From Rhodobacteraceae bacterium UBA3069 (GTDB lineage Bacteria > Pseudomonadota > Alphaproteobacteria > Rhodobacterales > Rhodobacteraceae), in NCBI GenBank assembly GCA_002366795.1, contig DFBX01000032.1:17627-81626 (forward strand): DNA of 64,000 nucleotides, in the 5' to 3' direction. The position numbers were made by a program, and so were the translations under genes. Positions 43,875 through 52,232 of this stretch are shown here, in pieces. Position 1 is the stretch's first letter; every line of letters starts with the position of its first letter. A model generated the notes under the pieces. The model worked only from the letters and a program-made list of their open reading frames with translations, made no database searches and was not told the origin of the DNA.

Positions 43875-44962
43875 CCGTGCAACCGTTCACCCCGCTCAAC
43901 GCTGATCAGGACGGGCATATCTGGGACGATTCCGAACAGTTGCTGTGCTGCGCGGTCGTGCCCGAAGCCCCAAATGTCGCCACCTTCAGCTTTGTTGCGC
44001 CCAGCGGCGCGATGTTCCGCTACGAACCGGGGCAGTTTCTGACGCTGGAATTGCCGGTGCCGGGCGGCACGCTGTGGCGCACCTACACGATCTCCTCCTC
44101 GCCGTCACGGCCGCTGAATATTTCGGTGACGGTCAAGGCGCAGCCGGACAGCATGGGCACGCGCTGGATGCTGGACCACCTGAAGCCGGGGATGAAAATC
44201 AAGGCGTCGGGCCCGGCGGGCATGTTTACCCTGCCTACCAAGCGAAGCCGCAAATACCTGTTCATTTCGGCCCGGTCCGGGGTCACGCCTACCCTGTCGA
44301 TGACCACCTACCTGTTCGACCGGGGCACCGATATCGACGCGGTCGTGGTCAATCGCGCCCGCCGCCCGAACGAGATCATCGGCCGCCAGAACCTTGAACA
44401 CATGGCGTCGCGCGTGCCGTCGATCAAGCTGCATTTCATCGTGGAAGAGGACGACCCCTACCGCGTCTGGACCGGCCTGCGCGGACAGTTGAACCAGATC
44501 ATGATCGGCCTGATCGCCAATGACTACCTGGAGCGCGAGGTCTATTGCTGCGGGCCTGAACCCTTCATGAACGCGGTGCGCGAGATGCTGATCGCGCTTG
44601 GCTATGACATGGACAACTACCACTAGGAAAGTTTCCAGGCCCCTGCCGAAACAGCCGAGGAAGTGCCAATTTCGGATGACGTCATCCTTGACGATCTGAA
44701 ATCGGCCAAGCTGGTCTTTGCCGCTTCGGACAAGACCGTGGATTGCACCGAAACCGATACCGTGCTGAACGTGGCCAAGTCCAACGGGATCGTGATCCCG
44801 TCGGGCTGCACCTTCGGCGTCTGCGGCACCTGCAAGGTCAAGAAAAAGTCCGGCCAGGTCCACATGATCCACAACGGTGGCATCTCGGACGAGGATATCG
44901 AGGACGGTTATATCTTGGCCTGCTGTTCGAACCCCGTGGGCACGGTCGAGGTAGATATCTAG
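43871..44962 (+). pseudogene. Ferredoxin reductase of the Rieske oxygenase (GbcB-like), split by TAG
   Basis: The frame encodes an FAD domain (RTYTISSSPSRP), an NAD domain (CCGPEPFMNAVREMLIALGY) and, beyond an in-frame TAG at 44624-44626, a plant-type 2Fe-2S ferredoxin (CTFGVCGTCKVKKKSG, ACCSNPVG). Relatives read YHQESF where this has YH-stop-ESF, so CAG changed to TAG within CCAGG. Everything after the stop is in frame and intact. The truncated 251-residue product would lack the ferredoxin needed to pass electrons to the oxygenase, unless the downstream part is made from an internal GTG near 44663 or the stop is read through. Confidence 0.87.
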
Positions 44963-44979
44963 CCACCACCGGAAATGCC

Positions 44980-45008
44980 TTCGCGCGGAACGCAATGTTC
45001 CGTGCGAA
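44980..45008. terminator. Hairpin between convergent genes
   Basis: TTCGCGCGGAAC / GTTCCGTGCGAA with one mismatch and a GCAAT loop lies between the reductase stop (44962) and the convergent DUF5368 gene (45045). No U-tract is present. Confidence 0.5.
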
Positions 45009-45044
45009 AGCGACCGGCCCGATCATGCTTGACGACCAGTGTTT

Positions 45045-45425
45045 TCAGGGCGTACGCGATGCGCCGTCTGCCTTGTCCTTGCCACGCGGCGCGATCAGCG
45101 ACTGCACCGTGTAGACAAGCACCGCGATGCCGACGGCACCGCCCGCGGCAACCCCAAGCAGCACGATCACATCCACCGGCCCACCGATGTTGCGCAAGTG
45201 CGAATGGGTCATCAGCAGCACGAACCAGACCGCCGCAAAAGCCCCCACGGGCATGGAAAGCTGCGCCAGCAGGAACTTGCGCCAACTGATGTTGCGGTCA
45301 CGGATCAGAACATAGAAATAGGCCAGCGTGACCAGCCCTGCGGCGATCACCATGCCCCAGAACAGGCCACGGCCAAAGATTTCCTCGAATACGGCGATCA
45401 GGGTGCCGAATGTCAGGTCTTTCAT
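45045..45425 (-). CDS. DUF5368-type small membrane protein
   Basis: The 126-residue protein has three hydrophobic helices (about 20-40, 53-71 and 82-107) separated by a basic loop (RDRNISWRK). It resembles DUF5368 proteins of alphaproteobacteria, whose function is unknown. ATG 45425 has an AGGAGAG site and follows the SQR stop by 15 bp, so it is in the same transcript. A role in quinone-linked sulfur metabolism is inferred only from position. Confidence 0.65.
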   Translation of the reverse strand: MKDLTFGTLIAVFEEIFGRGLFWGMVIAAGLVTLAYFYVLIRDRNISWRKFLLAQLSMPVGAFAAVWFVLLMTHSHLRNIGGPVDVIVLLGVAAGGAVGIAVLVYTVQSLIAPRGKDKADGASRTP

Positions 45426-45440
45426 ATCTTGCTCTCCTGT

Positions 45441-46760
45441 TCAGGCGCGGCCGCGCAGCATGGCGTTATAGGTGGCTTTCAGGGCGACTTCTTTCATCAG
45501 CCAGCTGATCCACAATTCTTCCAGCGGGGCGATGATGCCAGGGAAGGACGGGGTCAGATCGTTGTTGTAATCGAATTCGACCAGCATGGCGCGCCCCACC
45601 CGCGTGATCAGCGGGCAAGAGGTATAGCCGTTGTAGATTTGGGTTGGCTGCGTTCCGGCGATGCTGGCGACGATGCCATCCTCGACCACGGGCACCTGCC
45701 ACTTGACGCTGGCCGCGGTCTTGCCCTTGGGCACACCCGCCACGTCGCCCAGTGCCCAGATCCGGTCATAGCGCAGATGGCGCAGGGTGGCCTTGTCACA
45801 TTCGACCCAGCCCTGATCGGTCCATTTGTCGGCCCAGCTTAGACCGGACTGGCGGACCACCTCGGGCGCGCGCTGCGGCGGGATGACGTGGATATAGTCA
45901 TAGGCGCGTTCGACCTTGCCGTCCGGCGTGTCAAAGGTGGCAAGGCGCTTGCCCGGCTCGATCGCGGACAGCACATGAGAATAGGCAGGGGCGATGCCCC
46001 GGTCACCGAACAGCATCCGCACCTTTTCCGACACGATGGGCACGCCGAACAGGCTGTCATTATTGGCCATATAGGCGATGTCCAGCTTGCCGCGCGTGCC
46101 GTTGTTGCGGGCGATATCCTCGATCAGGAAGGTGTGTTTCAGCGGCGCACCGGCGCATTTCATCTCGGTCGCGGGGCGGGTGAACAGGCCAACGCCGCCG
46201 GTTTCGGTAAAAGCCTGCGCGGCCTTCCACGTATTCGCCGCGTATTGCGGCCCGGCATACAGCGCGCCGATCCCGTTCGTGCCGACCAGGTCGAGCGAGA
46301 ACCCCTCGATCGCGTCATGGTCCAGCACAAGGCCGGGCGCGACGACGAGAAAGTCATAGTCCAACACCTGCCCGCCCGTGGTTGCGACGGTCTGCGCCTC
46401 GGGGTCGATGGCGGCGGCGGCCTCGGCGATCAGGGTGACATCGCGGGGCAGCCAGTCGGTGGTTTTGGATACCACATAGTCCTGCGGTTTCAGCCCTGCG
46501 GCCACCAGCGACAGCCCGGGCTGATAAAGATGGTTCTTGCTTGGGTCCAGCAGGGTGATCTGCGCCCCGTCCAGCCGCCGCACCAGCCGGTTGGCCAGCG
46601 CGGTGCCGCCGGCCCCCGCGCCGATGATGACGATACGGGCCTTGGTGGGGATCGGGGCTTGCGCCGCCCGCCCTGCCCCGCCAGCGGCAAGGGTGGCCCC
46701 CGCCGCGGCAAGGGTCAGGAACTGCCGACGTGTTGCGGTCATTCCGGTTTTGGGTTTCAT
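45441..46760 (-). CDS. sqr: Type II-like sulfide:quinone oxidoreductase with N-terminal Tat-like signal
   Basis: The 439-residue flavoprotein has an N-terminal RRQFLTLAAAGATLAAG twin-arginine-like signal and the FAD motif RIVIIGAGAGGTALANRLV. Two cysteines lie in the contexts expected for human-type SQR, EMKCAGAPLKHTFLIED and YNGYTSCPLITRVG. It oxidises sulfide to a persulfide and passes electrons to quinone. ATG 46760 starts MKPKTGMTATRRQFL. If the signal is used, the enzyme faces the periplasm, unlike most type II enzymes. It lies downstream of the cytochrome bd genes and a DsrE-like protein. Confidence 0.82.
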   Translation of the reverse strand: MKPKTGMTATRRQFLTLAAAGATLAAGGAGRAAQAPIPTKARIVIIGAGAGGTALANRLVRRLDGAQITLLDPSKNHLYQPGLSLVAAGLKPQDYVVSKTTDWLPRDVTLIAEAAAAIDPEAQTVATTGGQVLDYDFLVVAPGLVLDHDAIEGFSLDLVGTNGIGALYAGPQYAANTWKAAQAFTETGGVGLFTRPATEMKCAGAPLKHTFLIEDIARNNGTRGKLDIAYMANNDSLFGVPIVSEKVRMLFGDRGIAPAYSHVLSAIEPGKRLATFDTPDGKVERAYDYIHVIPPQRAPEVVRQSGLSWADKWTDQGWVECDKATLRHLRYDRIWALGDVAGVPKGKTAASVKWQVPVVEDGIVASIAGTQPTQIYNGYTSCPLITRVGRAMLVEFDYNNDLTPSFPGIIAPLEELWISWLMKEVALKATYNAMLRGRA

Positions 46761-46911
46761 GTCGGGTGTGCTTTCGGGGTCGCGGCCAAACGGCTTGACC
46801 AGTGTCAGGGCCGTGGGCTGCGCATTGGGTCGGCCAAATCGCATTCATCTATCGGGGTAAAGCGGCGGCCCGTGCGCCACATCCGCGGCGCACAGGCTTG
46901 TCAGGCTGGGA

Positions 46912-47349
46912 TCAGTAGCTCGCGATGCGCGCATTGGGCGCAATCATCGCACCGGCCATGGCGGGGGGCTTGGCGACGGTGACGCCATCCATCAGCACGC
47001 TGGCATCCGCACCCTTGGCGGGCAGGTACAGCGCGCAAACCTCGACCTTGGCGCCGGGCAGGCCCATGATCTTGGTCATCAGCCCCTGCGGGTTCATCCC
47101 CATGGGCGGCTGCGGCGCGGTGGCGGTTTCGGGTGCGTCTTTCAACGCAAGATCGCCCGCGGGACCACACAGCAGGACATGCGGCGCGGCGCCCTGTTGC
47201 GCGGCCTGCATGGCCAGCACCATCGCCATCATCTGGGTCTGCGCCTCGGGGGCGGTCAGGATGGTGACAAGCGTGTCGGGCGCATCCTGCGCCATCACGG
47301 GGGCGGCAAGGCCAAGGGCGGTCAGCGCGGCCAAGGCAAGTTTCTTCAT
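46912..47349 (-). CDS. Periplasmic DsrE/DsrF-like sulfur-handling protein
   Basis: The signal peptide MKKLALAALTALGLAAPVMA is followed by a 125-residue DsrE-fold domain with two cysteines in LLCGPAG and VEVCALYLP. DsrE-like proteins bind or transfer persulfide sulfur or bind small thiol ligands. An exported member next to SQR suggests acceptance of sulfur released in the periplasm. It sits between cydX and SQR on the same strand. Confidence 0.75.
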   Translation of the reverse strand: MKKLALAALTALGLAAPVMAQDAPDTLVTILTAPEAQTQMMAMVLAMQAAQQGAAPHVLLCGPAGDLALKDAPETATAPQPPMGMNPQGLMTKIMGLPGAKVEVCALYLPAKGADASVLMDGVTVAKPPAMAGAMIAPNARIASY

Positions 47350-47492
47350 CGTTAAATTCTTTCGGGTCAGGGTAGGTTCGGCAGTCAGGATGAAAGAGCC
47401 GGGGCGCGCGTGACGAAACACGCTCTCCGGCGAATGGGGGGGGAAGGAAGGGACGCCATCCTCCCCCGATGTCTGTGCGGGCCTTGGCCGGC

Positions 47493-47630
47493 TTAGTGAT
47501 GATGCTCGCCGACCGGGCAGTCGCCCTCTTCGGCGAAACAGGCATCGCTGCGCAATTCCAGCCACATGGCGTTCAGCACCGCGAAAAGCGCGGCCAGCGG
47601 CAGGCCAAGGAACCAGGCAAAATACCACAT
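47493..47630 (-). CDS. cydX: Cytochrome bd oxidase small subunit CydX
   Basis: The 45-residue single-helix protein (MWYFAWFLGLPLAALFAVLN, then AMWLE) matches CydX, the small subunit that stabilises haems in cytochrome bd-I. It lies 23 bp after cydB. The tail carries two cysteines and three terminal histidines (ACFAEEGDCPVGEHHH), which is longer and more metal-binding in look than the short acidic tail of enteric CydX. Confidence 0.88.
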   Translation of the reverse strand: MWYFAWFLGLPLAALFAVLNAMWLELRSDACFAEEGDCPVGEHHH

Positions 47631-47653
47631 ATCGTTTCTCCTTTCGGTATCGG

Positions 47654-48817
47654 TCAGTAGACGGAGTCGGGATTGCCGGTGACATCGGCCTCGGTGACCT
47701 TGCCCCACAGCACTTTGTAGACCCACGACGTGTAGGCGATGATCAGCGGCATGAAGATCGCGGTCACGACCAGCATGATGAACAGCGTCTGATGCGAACT
47801 GGACGCATCCCATACGCTGAGCGAGCTGTTCGGGTCCACGGTCGAGGGCAGGATGAACGGGAACATGGTCAGCCCGACCGAGGCGATGATCCCCGTGATG
47901 CCCAGCTTGGACCACAGCAGGGTCGATACCTCGCGCCCGGAACGCAGGCCGCGCACGGCCATGGCAATGCCGATGAACCCCATCAGCGGCGCAACGGTGA
48001 TCCAAGGCCGCGCGGCATAGGCCGACAGCCAGCTGCCGCCATGCGTGACCTCTAGATACAGCGGGTTCGACGGGCCGTTCGCGGGCACCGGGCCGGCCAT
48101 GGCAAACCCGTCGATCCCCACGGCCAACCACAGACCGGCCAGCGCATAGCCTGCCATGGCCACAAGGCCGGCGATGGTGCCGATGCGGCGCGCGCGTTCC
48201 GCGATCACGCCCTCGGTCTTGAGGCCAAGCCAGGCCGCGCCATGCATCAGCAGCATCGACAGCGACACCACCCCCGCCAACAGCGCGAAGGGGCGCAAAA
48301 GGCCAAGGAACTTCATCGCGAAATTTCCGTCATACATGGGCATCAGATCTTGGGTCAGGTGGAACGGCACGCCCAGCAGGACATTGCCCACCGCCACGCC
48401 GAACAGCAGCGCGGGCACTGCACCACCGGCGAAAAGCGCCCAGTCCCACGCGGCGCGCCAAGTGGCGCTTTCGCGTTTCGAACGGTATTTGAAGGCCACC
48501 GGCCGCACGATGAAGGCGGCCAGCACCACGAACATCGCCAGGTAGAACCCCGAGAAGCTGACCGCATAAAGCGGCGGCCAGGCGGCAAAGATCGCGCCGC
48601 CCCCAAGGATGAACCAAACCTGGTTGCCCTCCCAGACAGGGCCGACCGTGTTGATGGTCACGCGCCGTTCCACATCGGTCTTGCCGACGAAGGGCAGCAG
48701 CGCGCCCACCCCCATGTCAAACCCGTCGGTCAGGGCAAACCCGATCAGCAACACGCCCAGAAGCGCCCACCAGATCACGCGAAGAATGTCGAATTCGATC
48801 AGTTCATAAAGGATCAT
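47654..48817 (-). CDS. cydB: Cytochrome bd ubiquinol oxidase subunit II
   Basis: The 387-residue protein has eight to nine TM helices and the CydB motifs WWALLGVLLIGFALTDGFDMGVGALLPF and GPVWEGNQVWFILGGGAIFAAWP. It pairs with CydA to form the quinol oxidase that reduces O2 to water without proton pumping and with high O2 affinity. It follows cydA by 5 bp. Confidence 0.96.
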   Translation of the reverse strand: MILYELIEFDILRVIWWALLGVLLIGFALTDGFDMGVGALLPFVGKTDVERRVTINTVGPVWEGNQVWFILGGGAIFAAWPPLYAVSFSGFYLAMFVVLAAFIVRPVAFKYRSKRESATWRAAWDWALFAGGAVPALLFGVAVGNVLLGVPFHLTQDLMPMYDGNFAMKFLGLLRPFALLAGVVSLSMLLMHGAAWLGLKTEGVIAERARRIGTIAGLVAMAGYALAGLWLAVGIDGFAMAGPVPANGPSNPLYLEVTHGGSWLSAYAARPWITVAPLMGFIGIAMAVRGLRSGREVSTLLWSKLGITGIIASVGLTMFPFILPSTVDPNSSLSVWDASSSHQTLFIMLVVTAIFMPLIIAYTSWVYKVLWGKVTEADVTGNPDSVY

Positions 48818-48822
48818 GTCTG

Positions 48823-50433
48823 TTACTCCGCAGGGGTTTCGAAGGGAGTGATAACGTCAGAGGACCGCAGGCGCGCCTCGTGTTGGCGGTTCCAGTCTTC
48901 GGTTTCGGCAACGTCCTGGAACGGGCCCTTGCGGATGTATTTCACCATCAGGCTCATCTCGATCACGAAGAGGACCGAATAGAAGGTGAGGAAACCGGCA
49001 AGGGTGATCGCCAGATCGGCAATCGACAGGTGCGAGGCCGACAGCGCCGTGGGCAGAACCCCGTCCACCGTCCAGGGTTGGCGGCCGAATTCAGCCACGA
49101 ACCAGCCCAGCTCTGCCGCGATCCATGGCGTTGGGATGATCGCCACGGCAGCGTAAAGCGACCAGCGCGGAAATTGCATCTGGTAAAAGGACGCCCGGAC
49201 GAAGAAGAAGATCATCACCCCGATGAAGCTGAACCCAAGCGCCACCATCAGGCGGAATGCCCAGAACAGCGGGGCCACACCCGGGACTGTGTCATCGGCG
49301 GCCTGCTTGATCTGCGCCTCGGTCGCGTCACGCGGATCGTCCACGTAGCGTTTCAGCAGCAGCGCATAGCCTAGGTTTTCGGAATGCGCCTCGAACGTGT
49401 CGCGCAGCGCTTGCGGCGCGGCCTCGCGTTCGGCGCGGATGGTCATCAGCGCGTCATAGGCGATCAGACCATCACGGATACGGTCCTCGGACTCGGCCAC
49501 CAAGTCATTGATGCCGGGAATTTCCTTGGTCAGCGAACGTGTGCCGATCAGGCCCATCGCCCATGGAATTTCCAAGGCGTAATGGGTTTCACGCGCTTCC
49601 TGATCGGGAAAACCGATGGCGGTGAAAGGCGCCGGGGCATCGTGGGTTTCCCACATCGCCTCGATCGCGGCCAGCTTCATTTTCTGGGTGTGGCTGGCCG
49701 AATAGCCAGACTCGTCCCCCAGCACCACGACCGAAAGCGCGGCCGCCAGACCAAAGGCCGAAGCAACAGCGATAGACCGCCGCGCCAGATCCTTGTGCCG
49801 GTTCTGAAGCAGATACAGCGCCGAAACCCCCAGAACAAAGACCGACGCGGTGACATAGCCCGCCGATGCCGTGTGCACGAATTTGGCCTGCGCCACCTCG
49901 TTGAACACCACGTCGAAGAAGGATGTCATTTCCATCCGCATGGTTTCGGGATTGAACTCAGCCCCCACGGGGTTTTGCATCCAGCCATTGGCGATCAGGA
50001 TCCACAGCGCCGAAAAATTCGACCCGATGGCGACCAGCCATGTGACGACCATGTGCTTGACCCGGCTCAACTTGTCCCAGCCAAAGAAGAAAAGGCCGAC
50101 GAATGTCGCCTCCATGAAAAAGGCCATCAAGGCTTCGATGGCCAGCGGCGCGCCGAAGATGTCGCCGACGTAATGGCTGTAGTAACTCCAGTTCATGCCG
50201 AACTGGAATTCCATCGTGATGCCGGTCGCGACGCCCAGAACGAAGTTGATCCCGAACAGGGTGCCCCAGAATTTGGTCATCTGCCGCCAGATCGGGCGGC
50301 CTGTCATGACATAAACGGTCTCCATGATCGCCACGAGGATCGACAGACCCAGCGTGAGCGGCACGAAGAGAAAGTGATACATGGCCGTCATCGCGAACTG
50401 AAGGCGCGACAACTCCACCAAACCGATCTCCAT
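48823..50433 (-). CDS. cydA: Cytochrome bd ubiquinol oxidase subunit I
   Basis: The 536-residue haem-bearing subunit has the haem b595 histidine near the N-terminus (TAMYHFLFVPLTLG) and the conserved GRQPW motif (AEFGRQPWTVDGVLPT). The Q-loop lies between helices VI and VII. ATG 50433 follows AAGGAGACGACC, so it is preferred over an upstream start. A perfect FNR-type box lies 81 bp upstream, giving cydABX a promoter separate from cydDC. Confidence 0.97.
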   Translation of the reverse strand: MEIGLVELSRLQFAMTAMYHFLFVPLTLGLSILVAIMETVYVMTGRPIWRQMTKFWGTLFGINFVLGVATGITMEFQFGMNWSYYSHYVGDIFGAPLAIEALMAFFMEATFVGLFFFGWDKLSRVKHMVVTWLVAIGSNFSALWILIANGWMQNPVGAEFNPETMRMEMTSFFDVVFNEVAQAKFVHTASAGYVTASVFVLGVSALYLLQNRHKDLARRSIAVASAFGLAAALSVVVLGDESGYSASHTQKMKLAAIEAMWETHDAPAPFTAIGFPDQEARETHYALEIPWAMGLIGTRSLTKEIPGINDLVAESEDRIRDGLIAYDALMTIRAEREAAPQALRDTFEAHSENLGYALLLKRYVDDPRDATEAQIKQAADDTVPGVAPLFWAFRLMVALGFSFIGVMIFFFVRASFYQMQFPRWSLYAAVAIIPTPWIAAELGWFVAEFGRQPWTVDGVLPTALSASHLSIADLAITLAGFLTFYSVLFVIEMSLMVKYIRKGPFQDVAETEDWNRQHEARLRSSDVITPFETPAE

Positions 50434-50513
50434 GGTCGTCTCCTTGGATAAATAATTCCACATCAAGAATGTGGGTTATTGCTCCTCTTGTATTCCGATT
50501 TTGGGGTGCGAAT

Positions 50514-50527
50514 TTGATTTGGATCAA
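50514..50527. promoter_or_regulatory. FNR/FnrL box upstream of cydA
   Basis: TTGATTTGGATCAA is a perfect match to TTGAT-N4-ATCAA. Its place in the 140-bp cydC-cydA gap is consistent with low-oxygen activation of cydAB. Confidence 0.88.
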
Positions 50528-50531
50528 ATTA

Positions 50532-50546
50532 CGCATCTGTAATGCG
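50532..50546. promoter_or_regulatory. Dyad beside the FNR box, candidate NsrR/Rrf2 operator
   Basis: CGCAT-N5-ATGCG directly follows the FNR box. Its core (CAT-n-T-n-TAAT-n2-CGAA) recurs before cydD at 53960-53977, which fits a shared Rrf2-type regulator. Confidence 0.5.
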
Positions 50547-50573
50547 AATTATTTGATGCAATCAGGGGCCAGG

Positions 50574-52232
50574 CTAGGCGGGCAAGACCGGAACGACATG
50601 GTCCGCGCAGGCGATTTCGGCATCGCGGTGTGCTGCCATCAGGATCATCGCATCGGGAAGCGCGGCGCGAATCCCCGCCATCACCATGGCGGCGGTGGGC
50701 GCGTCCAGCCCCTCTGTCGGCTCGTCCAGCAGCAGCAGCGCGGGCTGCCTGAGCAGCGCCCGCGCCAGCACCAGCCGTCGCGCCTCGCCGCCTGAAAGAC
50801 CCGCACCGCGGAACCCCAGCCGCGCTTGCAGCCCGCCCTTATCCTCGACCGTGCGGGCAAGGAAGGTGGCGCGCAGCGCCCGCCAAAGCGCGCGGTCATC
50901 GGCATCCGGCGCGGCAAGGCGCAGGTTTTCGGCAATGGTTCCGGCGATCAGCGCGTGGCGCTGCGATACCATGGCAACCCCGCCGATGCGTTCGGACAGG
51001 TGCATCGCGGGGGTTGCCCCGCCGATCCGCACCGCCCCGCCAGAGTGGGGCAGCGCCCCCGCCGCCATCAGCAGGGCCGTGGATTTGCCGCTGCCGCTGG
51101 GACCGGTCAGGGCCACCGTCTGACCCGGCGCGATGGAAAACGAAAGCGGCGCGAACAGGTCCAGCGCCTGCGGGCCGTGCCGGTATTGCACGCGGTCGAA
51201 TTGCAGCATGCCGCCCGCCCCGCCGTCATCAAGCCCGACAGCGGGCACAGCGGCGGGCGTGGCCACACGCAAGGACGGCAGCACGCGACGGGCCGCCTGC
51301 ACCATGCGCCCGGTTTCCGCCAGCGCGCGGCGGATCGGGGCGACAGCCTCGGACAGGGCCAGCGCGACAAAAACGCCAATGGCCGCCTGCGCGGGGCTGA
51401 TCGCGCCCGATTGCGCCAGATGCGCGCCAATTCCCAAGGCCAGCGCGGTCACCCCAGCACCGATCACGTCCAGGGCGACGCCTGTGCGACGCTCGATCCG
51501 GTCCAGCGCCGCGCGCGCGGCACCGTGCCTGTCCAGCGCGTCGCGGGTATGGTCGCGCGCCACGCCCAGCTGACCATAAACGGCCAGATCCTCGCGCGTG
51601 GCGATCAGGTCGATCAAGCGGCTGCGGCTGGCCTGCATCGCCGCCTCGCTTTGGCGCGACGGGCGACGTGCCAGGTGCTTGCCCAAGAAGAACACCAGCG
51701 TCGGCCCGAAAAGATAGCCCGGCCCGACCACCAGCGCGACCCAAGGATGCACCAGCAGCCACAGCGCGGCGGTCGCCATGACGATGACTGCGCCCCCCGC
51801 CAGCCCCGGCAGCACCAGCCGCAGCGCCACCCCATCCAGCGCATCGACATCGGCCGTCACACGATTGAGAAAAGCATTCGCACGCAGTTTTTCCAACTGG
51901 CGGTAGGGGCTTTGCAGCAACCCTTCCAACAGCTGGACACGCAGACGGGACAGGGCGCGCAGCGTGGCGTCATGGGTTGTCAGCCGCTCGCCATAGCGCG
52001 CGGCGGTGCGGCCCAGCGCCAGGAACCGCACCATGGCCGAAGGGGCGAACACATTGAACACCGCGCCGGTTCCGGCCAATCCGGCGGCGGCGGCGGCGGT
52101 GATGAACCAACCCGACAGGCCCAGCAGGCCCGCGCCCATGGCCAGCACGACAACAGACAGGGCAATGCCCTGATAAAAAGCGCGTTTTTCGCCACGCAGC
52201 AGGATCAGCACAATGCGGAAAAGCTGTTTCAT
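50574..52232 (-). CDS. cydC: Heterodimeric thiol-reductant ABC exporter subunit CydC
   Basis: The 552-residue half-transporter has an N-terminal six-TM domain and an ATPase with Walker A GPSGSGKST, signature LSGGEARRLVLARALL and Walker B LLLLDEPTEGLD. CydDC exports cysteine and glutathione, or handles haem as more recent work proposes, and is needed for cytochrome bd assembly. ATG 52232 overlaps the CydD stop (ATGA). It ends 140 bp before cydA is read. Confidence 0.93.
   Translation of the reverse strand: MKQLFRIVLILLRGEKRAFYQGIALSVVVLAMGAGLLGLSGWFITAAAAAGLAGTGAVFNVFAPSAMVRFLALGRTAARYGERLTTHDATLRALSRLRVQLLEGLLQSPYRQLEKLRANAFLNRVTADVDALDGVALRLVLPGLAGGAVIVMATAALWLLVHPWVALVVGPGYLFGPTLVFFLGKHLARRPSRQSEAAMQASRSRLIDLIATREDLAVYGQLGVARDHTRDALDRHGAARAALDRIERRTGVALDVIGAGVTALALGIGAHLAQSGAISPAQAAIGVFVALALSEAVAPIRRALAETGRMVQAARRVLPSLRVATPAAVPAVGLDDGGAGGMLQFDRVQYRHGPQALDLFAPLSFSIAPGQTVALTGPSGSGKSTALLMAAGALPHSGGAVRIGGATPAMHLSERIGGVAMVSQRHALIAGTIAENLRLAAPDADDRALWRALRATFLARTVEDKGGLQARLGFRGAGLSGGEARRLVLARALLRQPALLLLDEPTEGLDAPTAAMVMAGIRAALPDAMILMAAHRDAEIACADHVVPVLPA

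Noticed and set aside
47440..47450. G-run between the DsrE-like and cydX genes as a switch
   Set aside because: It lies in a non-coding gap away from any start codon, so a length change would not alter a reading frame.
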